From Streptosporangiaceae bacterium (GTDB lineage Bacteria; Actinomycetota; Actinomycetes; Streptosporangiales; Streptosporangiaceae): a stretch of DNA of 24,930 nt. A model generated the notes under the pieces. The model did no database searches. It was not told the origin of the DNA and worked only from the letters and a program-made list of their open reading frames with translations. Location: contig JASHTT010000263.1 of the NCBI GenBank assembly GCA_030040415.1, positions 1 to 24,930 on the forward strand. Direction: 5' to 3'. Numbering within the stretch: position 1 is the stretch's first letter; each line of letters starts with the position of its first letter. Of this stretch, positions 15,205-22,260 are shown piece after piece. A program made the position numbers and the translations under genes.

Positions 15205-15357
15205 CTGGACGCCGGGATCGCGTAGCGCCGCGATCAGCGGCTCAGCCGCGGAAAGCATCGCACCGCTGAGGATCAGGTCGAAGTCCTCCCAGACGGATGG
15301 GATGAAGTCCAGGTCCAAGGCAGCGGCTGCCGCCCGCACACCGAGCCCGGTAGCTGT
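15205..15357 (-). pseudogene. Fossil of a PBP-like (molybdate/substrate-binding) domain
   Basis: On the minus strand the frame gives TATGLGVRAAAAALDLDF, then IPSVWEDFDLILS and AEPLIAALRDPGVQ. This pattern (GLGIRAAA..LGLDF, then ..L..ALRDP) is typical of the C-terminal part of PBP-like substrate-binding domains found in DNA-binding regulators and MoeA-like proteins. There is no start upstream: the beginning abuts the end of the secreted propeller gene, and the usual C-terminal Gly-Tyr-Asp end is absent. It therefore looks like a short remnant, not a gene. The recognition rests on a short stretch. Confidence 0.4.
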
Positions 15358-15368
15358 CCCGGTGGTTG

Positions 15369-16472
15369 TCAGACCTTCCCGACGATCGTCGGGAAGTAGC
15401 TGCTGTCAGCAGCAAAGTACGTGCCTACGGCATAGCACTCCGTCGAAGAAGCACACGACACCGAGGTGAACGCGGAACTCTGCTCTGTCGACCCCACCAC
15501 GGCTTTGCCGACCTTACCGCTGGTGATCACAACGTAGGCCGCCTCCGTGGTCTGATTGCTACCGGTGCCTTTGAGGATCTCGCCAACGGCCACGCATTGA
15601 GTGCTGCTGTAGCAGGCGAGGCCCAGCGACAGACTCCCCGTATCCGCAAACGGGAGCCTGAGCGTCTTGCCTGGAGCACCGGTCTTCGGATTCAGCGAAA
15701 CAACTTCGGGCACCGTGGTAGCGCCGTCGGAGATGCCGGCGGTGTAGCACAGCTTGTCCGAGTAGCAGCTGGCGTAGAAGGGCAGGTAGTTCGTCGCGTA
15801 GGAGTGCGATTCTCCGAACTTGCCGTTCACTAGCAGCACCGACTGGAACTCCGTCTTCCTCGTCTCCCGGCCGACCACGCAGGTGCTGGATGACTCGCAA
15901 GCGATAGGCCCGTAGGCGTAGTAGCTCTTGTCGATCGTCTCGGAGAGAATCTTTCCGGCCGGGGAAACCTTCGCCAGCAGCGCCCACGTGGGGAGCTGGA
16001 TGCCTGGAGCTGCGCTATTCCCGACCGCGTAGCAGTACGTTGAGCTCGGGCACGTAATGCCGAACACGTCGTACTGATCGCTGGTGGGGAGCTTGGCGGT
16101 CACCTTGGCCGCGCCGGTCTTCGTGCTGATCGCGGTGATCTCCGATATCTGGTCATTGTCCCCGCCGTACGCCGTCGAAAGGCACGTCGTCTGGTTGGGA
16201 CAAGCGACGGTACCACCGTAGATACCAGCCAAAGTGCCTGAGCCCAGCTTGACCGCTCCGGTGACAGGATTGAGGAGCGCTGTCTTGCCCGCAGCGTGGT
16301 CGGCGTCTACACCGACCACGACGCACGTCGTGGAGGCGCACCCGACGGATCCCGCCTGGATGCCGGTGACGTTCGTCGTAGCTTTCAGCGTCACGCTGGC
16401 ATGAGCAGCCGTGGTCGCCAGCGCGACAACTGCTATCGCGCCAGTGATAGCAAGCAGCTTCGTTCTCAACAA
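15369..16472 (-). CDS. Secreted seven-repeat protein with a cysteine pair per repeat (propeller-like)
   Basis: A 367-residue exported protein. The Sec signal peptide has 'MLRTKLLAITGA', a hydrophobic core and a probable cut after AHA at residues 23-25. The mature chain has seven cysteine pairs at 45/50, 91/97, 141/147, 192/198, 236/242, 287/293 and 340/346, about 45-53 residues apart, most followed by A-V-G or V-G. Seven such repeats suggest a seven-bladed beta-propeller with one disulfide per blade, which is inference. The start is TTG at 16470-16472, supported by GGAGGG seven bases upstream. The next gene to the right encodes a related repeat protein. It is without known catalytic motifs; binding or adhesion outside the cell is the likeliest role. 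Confidence 0.72.
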   Translation of the reverse strand: MLRTKLLAITGAIAVVALATTAAHASVTLKATTNVTGIQAGSVGCASTTCVVVGVDADHAAGKTALLNPVTGAVKLGSGTLAGIYGGTVACPNQTTCLSTAYGGDNDQISEITAISTKTGAAKVTAKLPTSDQYDVFGITCPSSTYCYAVGNSAAPGIQLPTWALLAKVSPAGKILSETIDKSYYAYGPIACESSSTCVVGRETRKTEFQSVLLVNGKFGESHSYATNYLPFYASCYSDKLCYTAGISDGATTVPEVVSLNPKTGAPGKTLRLPFADTGSLSLGLACYSSTQCVAVGEILKGTGSNQTTEAAYVVITSGKVGKAVVGSTEQSSAFTSVSCASSTECYAVGTYFAADSSYFPTIVGKV

Positions 16473-16664
16473 GACGGTTCCCTCCCGTTGGCATCGTCCC
16501 GGCGAAATGTTCGCTGCGTTCTCGACGCGTCATTCAGGCCAGCGGGTTACAAGCCAGCACGATGTGGAATTGGCGGCGGGGATGCACACCAACGGGGTGG
16601 CCCGGTCGTCGATGTGCCATAGCGCCGCCCTGGAGTTTGTAGACTGGCGCGGTCCGAAGCCGGT

Positions 16665-18080
16665 CTACGAGAGCGTCCGAGCCGTCGTCTCCCACGTCAC
16701 CTCTAGGTGACCGGCTTGCCCGTCCTCGGCGAAGGTGGCGGTCAGCGTTGACGAGGCAGAGGCGTCACTGGCCGTCCAGGTCGTCGAAGGCGAGGACGCC
16801 AGCCTAACGTGCGTAGCGGCGGGAGCAGCCGCCATGATCGACCAGCGCGTGCCGTTCCACCGCTCGGCCAGTGGCACGCTCGTCCCACCGTCTACCTGTG
16901 AGGTGCTCGCGTCACGACCGACCGCTACGCAGCCGTCGGCCGACCAACAGGAGACACCTTCGAGGAAGCTCGAAGCCGCGCTCGCCGGGTTGCGACTAGG
17001 CAGTATTGTCCACTTCCGCTTCTGCCCGTTCCAAGCCTCGGCAAGGGTTACGTAGGCGGCTTCGGCGTCGTTGGTGTCGTAGCTGCCGACGGTGAGGCAA
17101 GCGTCCGCCGAGTGGCACGAGACACCTCCGAGGCTGCTGGAGTCCAGCCGGGTGGCGATCGGCACGCTCCGCCATCTGGTGCCGTTCCACTGCTCCGACT
17201 CGGTATAGAAGCCGCCGGTACCCAATCCGTTGTCGCCAACGGCCATGCAGGCCTTCGCCGAGGTGCAGGAGACACCGGAAAGAAGGCTGTCCGAAGGGGG
17301 CACCGGCGTGATCTTCCAGGAGGCCCCGCCGTGCCACACCTCGGCGAGAGGAGCTCCGGTGGCGACGCGGTACTCATCTTCAGTTGCCCAGTAGCCGACG
17401 GCCAGGCAATCGTGGGCCGGGTGGCACGACACGCCGTAGAGGGTGTCCGCGACGGCGCCCTTAGGTTTCGGTATGGTCGTCACCTTCCAGGTGTTGCCGT
17501 TCCACATCTCAGCGAGGGCCTTGCCGTCGTAGGCGAATCGGCCCGAATAGCCGACAGCGACGCAGGTCTTCGCCGTACACGACGTGCCCAGCAGGCTCCC
17601 GGAAGTAGCGTGCTTCGGCAGTACGGCGATCCTGATCTTCCAGGCCTTGCCATTCCAGGTCTCGGCCAGCGGGCTGGTGTCGCCGGACTTCTGCTGCGCC
17701 TTACTCGCGTCACTGCCGACCGCCAGGCATGCGTTCGGTCCACTGCACGACAGCCCGGACAGGCTACCGGAGGCAGCGCCCTTCGGTATCGGAGTGGCCA
17801 TCAGCGCCCAGGTCGTGCCGTCCCAGATCTCAGCCAGCGGCGTGATCCCCGAACCGTTGTCCCGATAGCCCACCGCGAGGCAACGGCGCGCCGACGTACA
17901 CGACACCGTCGTCAAGGCACCCAGCATCGGAGCGCTCGACGCCGCGGCGAGGGTTTCTCCTGGCGATCCCGGCGCGGTGTGGTGGCCACCTCCGAGCGCT
18001 AGCAGGCCTGCCAGGATCGGCACGCAGACAAGAACCTCGCCCGCATGCCAGCTGCCACCAATCCGACCGTGCCTGCGCAT
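16665..18080 (-). CDS. Secreted seven-repeat protein with SC..C.AVG and AE.WNG..W motifs
   Basis: A 471-residue exported protein. The N-terminus has a basic stretch and a hydrophobic segment (about 15-31) that serves as signal or anchor; no lipobox is obvious. Seven repeats carry cysteine pairs at 61/67, 112/118, 168/173, 219/225, 272/278, 322/328 and 378/384, each in a GVSC......C-AVG-like motif about 50-56 residues apart. Repeats also contain PLAE-WNG-W. The pattern is common in uncharacterised actinobacterial surface proteins and resembles a seven-bladed propeller; that fold is inferred. A C-terminal 60 residues has no repeat and may be a strand domain (TLTATFAEDGQAGHLEVTW). The ATG at 18080 is fixed by GGGGAG seven bases upstream. 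It is separated from the related gene by 192 bp. Confidence 0.75.
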   Translation of the reverse strand: MRRHGRIGGSWHAGEVLVCVPILAGLLALGGGHHTAPGSPGETLAAASSAPMLGALTTVSCTSARRCLAVGYRDNGSGITPLAEIWDGTTWALMATPIPKGAASGSLSGLSCSGPNACLAVGSDASKAQQKSGDTSPLAETWNGKAWKIRIAVLPKHATSGSLLGTSCTAKTCVAVGYSGRFAYDGKALAEMWNGNTWKVTTIPKPKGAVADTLYGVSCHPAHDCLAVGYWATEDEYRVATGAPLAEVWHGGASWKITPVPPSDSLLSGVSCTSAKACMAVGDNGLGTGGFYTESEQWNGTRWRSVPIATRLDSSSLGGVSCHSADACLTVGSYDTNDAEAAYVTLAEAWNGQKRKWTILPSRNPASAASSFLEGVSCWSADGCVAVGRDASTSQVDGGTSVPLAERWNGTRWSIMAAAPAATHVRLASSPSTTWTASDASASSTLTATFAEDGQAGHLEVTWETTARTLS

Positions 18081-18801
18081 GGTTCGCTCCCCACCACCTG
18101 CGTGAGGGAGCGGACCTCGCGCCGAAACATTTGACCGGATGCCCGGTATCCCGTCAGACTGCCTGCCGAAGCTTCCGCCGGGTGGGCCCGCCTGAGCAGC
18201 TGCGGGCTGCCGAAGAAGAGCCCTTGTGGTGGAGAGTAACGGCAGAGTACAAGGCGGTAAAGGCGGCGGCATCGGCTACCTTGCGTGGCGGTGCACCCAG
18301 TCCGGCCCGCGCTGCCGTTGTCGCACGCCGACCCTGGCGCAGCGCTACGGCCGGATGTACCTGGCGGGGCCGCACGGCAGGAGCTGTTCACGGCCGCGCA
18401 GGTCCCGCTGGCTCCGACCTTAGAAAGGCCTGGGCCGGTACAGATCGGCACCGGCTGGATGGTCGGCGAGTTCGACTGGAACAAGGGCGTGTCCCCGACC
18501 GTGCTGTTCGCCGAGTACACGGGCGAAGAAGGCCGCTCCCGTGACTTCTCGTCGTCCCGGCACAGGCACTACGGCCCGCCGGGAATGGATATGGCCGTCG
18601 TCGGCAGGGCCACCGAGCGGATCGGCACCGGCTACCTCGTGCTAGGGAACCCGGCGAGCTGTGGCTCTAGTGGGAGACGATCGGTACAACCGTTCGGGAC
18701 CTAGTGGGCACGTCCGCGCGCTACCAACCTGAGCGGGCAGGAACAGCCGACAATCCCGACCGGCAGAATCTGCTGGCAGATGAGCGCGGCCGATGAGCTA
18801 C
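18081..18801. other. Gene-poor region, no supported gene
   Basis: About 720 bases carry only doubtful frames. One plus-strand frame (18285-18704) contains 'GTGWMVGEFDWNKGVSPTVLFAEYTGEEGR' split by no stop, but it has no ribosome site, no recognisable family and partly shadow-like composition. It could be a decayed gene or chance. The right end leads into the tRNA-Ser region. Confidence 0.3.
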
Positions 18802-18822
18802 GACGATGCGCTCAGCATCATC
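18802..18822 (-). terminator. Possible terminator of tRNA-Ser(CGA)
   Basis: GACGATGC (18802-18809) and GCATCATC (18815-18822) form an 8-bp stem with one wobble pair and a 5-base loop, ten bases after the tRNA 3' end on the minus strand. Confidence 0.35.
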
Positions 18823-18831
18823 ACAGGTCAG

Positions 18832-18921
18832 TGGCGGTGGAGGTGGGATTTGAACCCACGGATGGGTTGCCCCATCACACGCTTTCGAGGCGTGCGCCCT
18901 CGGCCACTAGGCGACTCCACC
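18832..18921 (-). tRNA. tRNA-Ser(CGA)
   Basis: The minus strand folds into a class II tRNA. The acceptor stem GGTGGAG pairs with CTCCACC. The anticodon loop CTCGAAA gives anticodon CGA, which reads UCG. A long variable arm follows, then the T-arm with GGTTCAAATCC. The discriminator is G, as in tRNA-Ser. A CCA follows directly (18832-18834 on the plus strand as TGG), possibly encoded or by chance. Confidence 0.95.
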
Positions 18922-19012
18922 GCAGGAGAGCCTACCCGAGCAAGACCGGGCTGCGACCTGCGGCCGCTCGAGCCGTCGGGCGAGTTGTCCCGATCGCGCC
19001 CAGGCACCCGGC

Positions 19013-19471
19013 TTAGCGCCGCTCCTCGAAGAACTTCCTGAGCAGATCGGCGCACTCGTCGGCGAGCACGCCGCTGACCACCTCGACCGGCTCGCCCAGC
19101 CGGGCATCGTGCAGCACGTCCCAGACCGAGCCCGCCGCGCCGGCCCTGGGGTCGTGAGCGCCGTAGACCAGCCTGGACAGGCGGCCCGCTAGCAACGCAC
19201 CCGCGCACATCGTGCACGGCTCGAGGGTCACGACCAGCGTGCAGCCGGTCAGCCGCCAGCTGCCGATTGCCCGGCCTGCCGCGCGTATCGCGATGAGCTC
19301 GGCATGCGCAGTGGGATCGCCGTCGGCCTCACGCTGGTTCCGGCCGCGGCCGACGACGTCGCCGGACGGGGCCAGGACGACCGCGCCGACCGGCACGTCT
19401 GCGCCCGCCGCCGCGGCCTCAGCCAGGGCCTGCCGCATCGCCGGCTCGAAGCTGGCCAGGTACCCGGTCAC
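19013..19471 (-). CDS. tadA: tRNA adenosine(34) deaminase TadA
   Basis: A 152-residue zinc-dependent deaminase that converts A34 to inosine in the anticodon of tRNA-Arg(ACG). The zinc site is complete: HAE (His56, Glu58) and PCTMC (Cys86, Cys89), with the typical 'GDPTAHAELIAI' and 'TLEPCTMCAGALL'. Length is normal. The start is a GTG at 19469-19471, with GGTGAGG about 11 bases upstream. It begins 13 bp after the stop of the TadA-associated gene on the same strand, so the two form an operon, an arrangement conserved in actinobacteria. Low-level cytosine-deaminase-like homologs can look similar, but the context supports TadA. Confidence 0.95.
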   Translation of the reverse strand: MTGYLASFEPAMRQALAEAAAAGADVPVGAVVLAPSGDVVGRGRNQREADGDPTAHAELIAIRAAGRAIGSWRLTGCTLVVTLEPCTMCAGALLAGRLSRLVYGAHDPRAGAAGSVWDVLHDARLGEPVEVVSGVLADECADLLRKFFEERR

Positions 19472-19484
19472 GGCGGCGCTTGCC

Positions 19485-19976
19485 TCACCTGCCGAGCGCC
19501 GCGTCCAGGGCGCGCTCGAGCGCTGGGCCGAAGCCCATCCTGGTAGCGAGCCGCGCTAGCGCCTCGTCGGGGTACAGGTCAAGATCCCCGGCCAGCGCGC
19601 CGAGGTCCATCTCGTCGACACCGAGGTCAGCGAAGATAGACATGTCCCCAACCGGTAGCACCTGATCGAGGTCCTCGTCCTCCGGAACGGGTATATCCAG
19701 GTAGCCAAGCACCTGCCGGGCCAGCGGCCAGTCGACGGACGCCGTGACGTCGGACAGGAATACCGAAGCATTACCTGCGAGTATGCGAAGAGCCAGGAAG
19801 AAATCATCGCCGACAGCCGCCAAGCCGATTGTTCCGCCAATGCTGGGCTGCTGACGCAATGCCAGCATCAGCCCGTCGAGGTTCTCCGTCAGGGACGGCG
19901 GCAAGACCTCGGCCTCCCAGATGTCGTCTTCGCGATAGACGACGACCGCGAAGTCGCTCACGCTCAGCTCGGACAT
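19485..19976 (-). CDS. tRNA adenosine deaminase-associated protein
   Basis: A 163-residue acidic protein of the family regularly found upstream of tadA in actinobacteria. Seen here are 'FAVVVYREDDIWEAEVLPP', 'LDGLMLALRQQP' and a long acidic stretch of Asp/Glu/Leu (VPEDEDLDQVLPVGD). No catalytic motif or membrane segment is visible. The biochemical role is not known; a function with TadA is inferred from neighbourhood. The start at the ATG 19974-19976 is chosen because GGAG lies five bases upstream; a GTG six bases earlier is possible. The stop lies 13 bp before tadA. Confidence 0.88.
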   Translation of the reverse strand: MSELSVSDFAVVVYREDDIWEAEVLPPSLTENLDGLMLALRQQPSIGGTIGLAAVGDDFFLALRILAGNASVFLSDVTASVDWPLARQVLGYLDIPVPEDEDLDQVLPVGDMSIFADLGVDEMDLGALAGDLDLYPDEALARLATRMGFGPALERALDAALGR

Positions 19977-20257
19977 TGGCACTCCACTGGGCCAGGTTTA
20001 GAAGGCAAATGGTGTCAGACTCTCCGGATCCATGCGCGAGGAACTGCACGGCTGCGTTGCGTGACCGCATGATGACCTTGTTCGTCAGCCGATCTACGGC
20101 TGGCCCGCGTGCCGGCGCGCTCGTACCCACCTGATCCCGTATGGTTGCTGGGGTTAGTGGTCATTGGTTGGCAAAAGGCGCTGAGCTATGCTGAGACCAC
20201 TGGCACGCGATATTTCAAACTTCTCATACGCGGTAACGACCTGCTGCGACCGCGCCT

Positions 20258-20264
20258 AGGAGGT
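20258..20264 (+). promoter_or_regulatory. Near-perfect extended Shine-Dalgarno site
   Basis: AGGAGGTGATCAC precedes the GTG at 20271. AGGAGGTGATC pairs over 11 bases with the conserved 3' end of 16S rRNA. This is unusually long and fixes the start of the small membrane protein. Confidence 0.65.
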
Positions 20265-20270
20265 GATCAC

Positions 20271-20423
20271 GTGTTGCGGAAGGTCATCACATGGGCAATA
20301 GTCGTTTTCGTCGTGTACTACTTGGCCACAGACCCGCACGGTGCTGCAACTGTCCTCCACCACGCGTATAACGGCTTGAAGTCGGCTGGCCACTCCATGA
20401 CGAAGTTCGTCAACAGCCTGTGA
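20271..20423 (+). CDS. Small membrane protein, 50 residues
   Basis: This short gene has an N-terminal Leu-Arg-Lys, then one hydrophobic segment (VITWAIVVFVVYYLA, about residues 5-19) and a polar C-terminal tail with several His and Lys residues. The frame is open upstream to 20109, but the GTG at 20271 is chosen because of the extended ribosome site. It ends three bases before the ATG of the PH-domain gene, so they are likely coupled. Family not recognised; the topology suggests an inner-membrane accessory of the PH-domain protein, which is inference. Confidence 0.7.
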   Translation: MLRKVITWAIVVFVVYYLATDPHGAATVLHHAYNGLKSAGHSMTKFVNSL

Positions 20424-20426
20424 ACA

Positions 20427-20981
20427 ATGCAACAGCCCAGTTCACAGACCCGTGCGCCGGTCGCGATCAACAAGTACCTGTTGCCGCGAGAGATTCAAGT
20501 GGCGACGGTCCGACAGCACCCTGCTGTGCTGATGCCCGCGAGCGCTCAGGCGCTAGGCGGCTTGCTCGTTGCTGGCCTGCTAACCACCACAGTCGTGCAC
20601 GGGCTGCTGGCGGTCATCATCTGGGTTGCCTGGGGCATTCTCCTGATCCGGTTGATCTGGAAGGTGCTGCTCTGGGCGGTTGACTACTTTGTAGTAACAA
20701 CCGAGCGACTCCTGCTGACTACCGGATTCCTCACCCGCAAGGTCAACATGATGCCGCTGTCGAAGGTCACCGACATGAGCTTCCAGCGATCCTTCGCAGG
20801 GCGGCTTCTCGGCTACGGCGAGTTCATTGTCGAATCGGCAGGCCAAGATCAGGCACTGCGTCACGTGACGTATATTCCTTATCCCGAGCAACTTTATCTG
20901 CTGATATGTGGCATGCTCTTTCCCAACAGCGCGGCAGACGCTGATGACGCCGGGGAGTTGCCTCCCATGGACGAGCTCTAG
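20427..20981 (+). CDS. PH-domain membrane protein (bPH2/DUF304-like)
   Basis: A 184-residue membrane protein. Two hydrophobic segments (about 38-58 and 59-80) form a hairpin, followed by the bacterial PH domain starting 'DYFVVTTERLLLTTGFLTRKVNMMPLSKVTDMSFQRSFAGRLLGYGEFIVESAG' (about 85-155), with the Y-F-V-V-T-T-E-R and L-G-Y-G-motifs typical of bPH2. The tail is acidic. Function of the family is unclear; membrane stress or lipid contact is suspected. The start is three bases after the small membrane gene. The stop TAG overlaps the stop of the Nudix gene on the other strand (CTAG). A strong hairpin lies 30 bases downstream. Confidence 0.88.
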   Translation: MQQPSSQTRAPVAINKYLLPREIQVATVRQHPAVLMPASAQALGGLLVAGLLTTTVVHGLLAVIIWVAWGILLIRLIWKVLLWAVDYFVVTTERLLLTTGFLTRKVNMMPLSKVTDMSFQRSFAGRLLGYGEFIVESAGQDQALRHVTYIPYPEQLYLLICGMLFPNSAADADDAGELPPMDEL

Positions 20982-21451
20982 CTCAGCGCGCTGGTCCCTT
21001 CCCCGGGGTTCGTGCGGCCGGACGACGCCGCTATCGCGTCCGGCCGCACGAGCTTGTCCGGCCACGTCAGCTCGAACCACGCAGTCACCGAGCGGAGGTA
21101 GCCGGCAGGCATCCGCAATCCCTCCGCTTCCCCCGGGCTGAACATGCCCACCCGCCTGTGCTCCGCGCTGACGACCGGATCCGCCGTGCTGGATGTCCGG
21201 CATCCGTAGGTCAGGATCAGCACATCGGCGTCGTCACCGATGTGGTACTGCCAGGCGTCGAGAATGGGCCCAGGGATGACATGCCAGCCAACCTCTTCGA
21301 GGATCTCCCTGGTCACGCACTCCGCCGGATCCTCCCCCAGTTCCAGCTTGCCACCAGGCAATTCCCACTCGTCGCGCTCGTTCAGGAGCAGGAGGACCTT
21401 GCCGTCGCGTATCACGACGCCCTTGACGGAGACGGGGTACAGCTGCGTCAC
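20978..21451 (-). CDS. Nudix hydrolase
   Basis: A 157-residue hydrolase of nucleoside-diphosphate-linked compounds. The Nudix box GX5EX7REUXEEXGU is complete: Gly34, Glu40, Arg48-Glu49, Glu52-Glu53, Gly55 (in GGKLELGE, then REILEEVGW). It resembles the MutT/ADP-ribose type, but substrate cannot be read. The GTG at 21449-21451 is chosen because it overlaps the TGA of the upstream Cys-rich gene by four bases (GTGA); an earlier GTG at 21490 would overlap far more. The C-terminal coding part holds a perfect 14-bp inverted repeat. Confidence 0.92.
   Translation of the reverse strand: MTQLYPVSVKGVVIRDGKVLLLLNERDEWELPGGKLELGEDPAECVTREILEEVGWHVIPGPILDAWQYHIGDDADVLILTYGCRTSSTADPVVSAEHRRVGMFSPGEAEGLRMPAGYLRSVTAWFELTWPDKLVRPDAIAASSGRTNPGEGTSALS
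21011..21050 (+). terminator. Perfect 14-bp hairpin inside the Nudix gene, likely terminator for the PH-domain operon
   Basis: CGTGCGGCCGGACG (21011-21024) and CGTCCGGCCGCACG (21037-21050) are exact inverted repeats with a 12-base loop. They lie 30 bases past the PH-domain stop on the plus strand, but inside the coding region of the convergent Nudix gene. There is no T-run. Confidence 0.6.
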
Positions 21452-21822
21452 GACGCTGCCGCGGTGAACGCGGACGCGCACTGGGAGCACAGCGGGACAT
21501 CGACGTCGACGAACCTGCGCGTGGTGACCGCGGTTTCCCGGTTACAGACGTCGGGCTGGGCCGGGTGCACGGCCTGGCACAGGCAGTGGCACTGCCGCTG
21601 GCGGCCATCGGCAGTGAGCCGCGGGGCCTCGATCGCGGCAAGGACCACGGGATCCTGGAGCAGCCGCTCCACGACTGGGCCGATCTCGTCCCAGACTGCG
21701 GCAGGGTTCATTTGCTGCCAGACAGCCGCGCTCCACTTGCCGGCGTCCTGTACCCGGTTCCGGCACCATTTCAGCAGCTGGTCTGGTCCGAAAGCTGCTT
21801 CTTCCTCGTCGTAATCCGGCAT
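21448..21822 (-). CDS. Hypothetical Cys-rich protein, possibly zinc-binding
   Basis: A 124-residue protein of unknown family. The N-terminal part is acidic and helical (DYDEEEAAFGPDQLLKWC), with Trp-rich helices. The C-terminal part has cysteines at 78, 80, 82, 93, 112 and 115, including C-H-C-L-C and CSQC, spaced like a zinc-ribbon or similar site. There is no signal peptide. The gene overlaps the Nudix start by four bases (GTGA), so it is coupled to it. The start is the ATG at 21820-21822. Function not assigned; the zinc site is inference. Confidence 0.65.
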   Translation of the reverse strand: MPDYDEEEAAFGPDQLLKWCRNRVQDAGKWSAAVWQQMNPAAVWDEIGPVVERLLQDPVVLAAIEAPRLTADGRQRQCHCLCQAVHPAQPDVCNRETAVTTRRFVDVDVPLCSQCASAFTAAAS

Positions 21823-22260
21823 TTAACGACTCCGCCTCGTGTCCGAGTCCGCCGCCGGTATGGCCGCCGCCTGCCAGCGCGCACCAGCCATAAGCCGAGG
21901 GTAACGCCTAAGTCCCGAATGGCCGCACAGTACATAGCCCGGACGCCCACGCCCGAGCCGACGGGTCCTATGACGAGTGACGGCGGCCAGCCGCAAGGGC
22001 TGGAGATCCTGGAGCGCAAAGATGCGCATCGACCAGGTCATCGAGCAGGTCAATAGGGCTAAGCTGCTGCCGTTGCATCGGTCGTCTGGCTAACTGGACG
22101 CCCCCGCAGCCTACGCGGTGCCTGCGGTCGCAGACGCGCTCACAGTCGTTCTTGGCCTCTCCGTCCGCGAGATAGCTCACGGCATCTGCCAGCCGTCGCC
22201 TGCCCTCTCGTCGGCCGGACCTTCCGAGTCCTGTTAACCCTCCGCCTGGCTAGGCACCTC
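21823..22260. other. Intergenic region without a supported gene
   Basis: About 440 bases between the Cys-rich gene and the GT-C gene. A 23-codon frame (22022-22093, MRIDQVIEQV...) with GGAG seven bases upstream is visible but matches no known family. The region probably holds promoters for both divergent genes. No clear repeats or tRNA are seen. Confidence 0.35.

Noticed and set aside
13519..15339. Long minus-strand open frame (606 codons) opposite the OsmC-like and monooxygenase genes
   Set aside because: It is antisense to two genes with clear motifs, and its composition is typical of a shadow frame. Only the short 15205-15357 part outside them resembles a protein family.
18832..18921. tRNA-Ser(CGA) as an integration site
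   Set aside because: No integrase, phage gene or repeat of its 3' end is visible on either side; the tadA neighbours look ordinary.
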